A DNA stretch of 16,667 nucleotides from Clostridiales bacterium UBA1390 (lineage in GTDB: Bacteria; Bacillota; Clostridia; Lachnospirales; Bianqueaceae): positions 1 through 16,667 of the forward strand of contig DBQQ01000055.1 of assembly GCA_002305315.1 (NCBI GenBank), read 5' to 3'. Of the stretch, positions 16,009-16,667 are shown piece by piece. Each line of letters opens with the position of its first letter. The stretch's first letter is position 1. The position numbers were made by a program, and so were the translations under genes. The notes under the pieces are model-generated. The model was not told where the DNA came from, ran no database searches, and saw only the letters and a list, made by a program, of their open reading frames with translations.

Positions 16009-16588
16009 CGCGTAATGAGCCCCCCCGGGGATTTCTCATCGCGAAATGTAAAATTTACACGGGGAAATGGGGAATGATGAGAATCCCGCAATGAGGCCCC
16101 CGAAATTTCTCATCGCGGAATGTAAAATTTACACGGAGAAATGGGACAATGATGAGAATCCCGCAAGGAGCTCCCTGGGATAATTTACACGGAGAAATAG
16201 GGCAATGATGAGACCTCCGCAAGGAGGCCCCCGAAATTTCTCATCACGGAATGTAAAATTTACAAAGAAAATGGGGCAATGATGAGAGTCCGCAAGGAGG
16301 CCCCTGGAAATTTCTCATCACGGAATGTAAAATTTACAAAGAAAATGGGGCAATGATGAGAGTCCGCAAGGAGGTCCCTGGAAATTTCTCATCGCGGAAT
16401 GTAAAATTTACACTGAGAAATGGGGAAATGATGAGAGTCCGCAATGAGGTCCAAGGAAATCTCTCATCACGGAATGTAAAATTTACACGGAGAAATGGGG
16501 CAATGATGAGACCCCCGCAAGGATCCAAGGAAATTTCTCATCACGAAATGTAAAATTTACACTGGGAAATGGAGGAATGATGAGAACT
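16009..16588. repeat. Tandem array of eight 74-75-bp dyad units (array 2)
   Basis: Full units are centred on the 13-base near-palindrome TGTAAAATTTACA, at 16047, 16121, 16252, 16326, 16400, 16475 and 16549. One truncated unit has only its right half (TTTACA at 16184). Steps between full units are 74-75 bp. Each unit carries TTTCTCATC on the left and GATGAGA on the right, 36 bases apart in the full copies, then a linker with CCGCAAGGAGG and CCCC. The arms, the TGTAAAAT core and the period match array 1, so both belong to one superfamily. Frames reading through it are repeat artefacts. It begins just past the terminator of the hydrolase gene. Confidence 0.88.
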
Positions 16589-16667
16589 CTACGCTTTCGG
16601 AAATCAGAAAGAATATGATAAATTTCGTAAAATGAGGCACACTGTTGAAGTGGTAAACTAAAACTGG
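16589..16667. other. Unassigned right edge of window
   Basis: These 79 bases hold no open frame of note, tRNA or terminator that I can support. The last 25 bases (from TGTTGAAGTGGT) have a weak resemblance to insertion-sequence ends, discussed separately. Confidence 0.3.

Noticed and set aside
16353..16553. Overlapping short frames on both strands in array 2
   Set aside because: They are open because 75 bp is divisible by three and the repeat lacks stops in that frame. There is no start context or family resemblance.

Overview
The window looks like a chromosomal segment of a Gram-positive Clostridia bacterium, most likely Lachnospiraceae. This rests on gene content, low-diversity sigma-A type promoters, strong purine-rich ribosome binding sites, TTG starts, the ruvA-ruvB pair without ruvC, and a secreted SH3b/glucosaminidase/peptidoglycan-binding autolysin. 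No species can be named from the sequence alone.

Layout. (1) Positions 1-67 hold an AT-rich perfect inverted repeat. (2) About 68-1548 is a gene-free tandem array of 21 diverged units, mostly 72-75 bp, each built from TTCTCATC/GATGAGAA inverted arms, a TGTAAAAT core and a GGGGCCCC-type linker. (3) prfC (release factor 3) lies at 1609-3213 on the minus strand, with its own promoter and terminator. (4) A divergent promoter region (3214-3419) separates it from a tightly packed plus-strand operon of eight genes (3420-12823): HI0933-family flavoprotein, proB, 5-formyltetrahydrofolate cyclo-ligase, ruvA, ruvB, a U32 peptidase-family (RlhA-like) protein, a FtsW/RodA SEDS glycosyltransferase, and a class B penicillin-binding protein. 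Gaps are below 20 bp or the genes overlap. (5) A separately promoted cell-wall hydrolase gene at 12949-15948 is interrupted by one in-frame TAG at 14335-14337. (6) A terminator follows, then a second gene-free tandem array (about 16009-16588) of eight 74-75 bp units related to the first array. (7) The last 80 bp carry no recognisable gene.

How the genes work together. The operon mixes housekeeping functions: proline synthesis, folate interconversion, Holliday-junction branch migration and RNA modification. It ends with a septal or lateral wall synthase pair (SEDS polymerase plus class B PBP). The next gene is a wall hydrolase whose promoter region contains a near match to the WalR (YycF) box, so synthesis and hydrolysis of peptidoglycan sit side by side.

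The least explained parts are the two related repeat arrays. They lie just beyond the transcription terminators at both outward-facing ends of the gene block and match no CRISPR, integron or coding repeat I can recognise. The second point of interest is the amber codon, which falls exactly where the cadherin-like beta-sandwich family normally has a conserved tyrosine.
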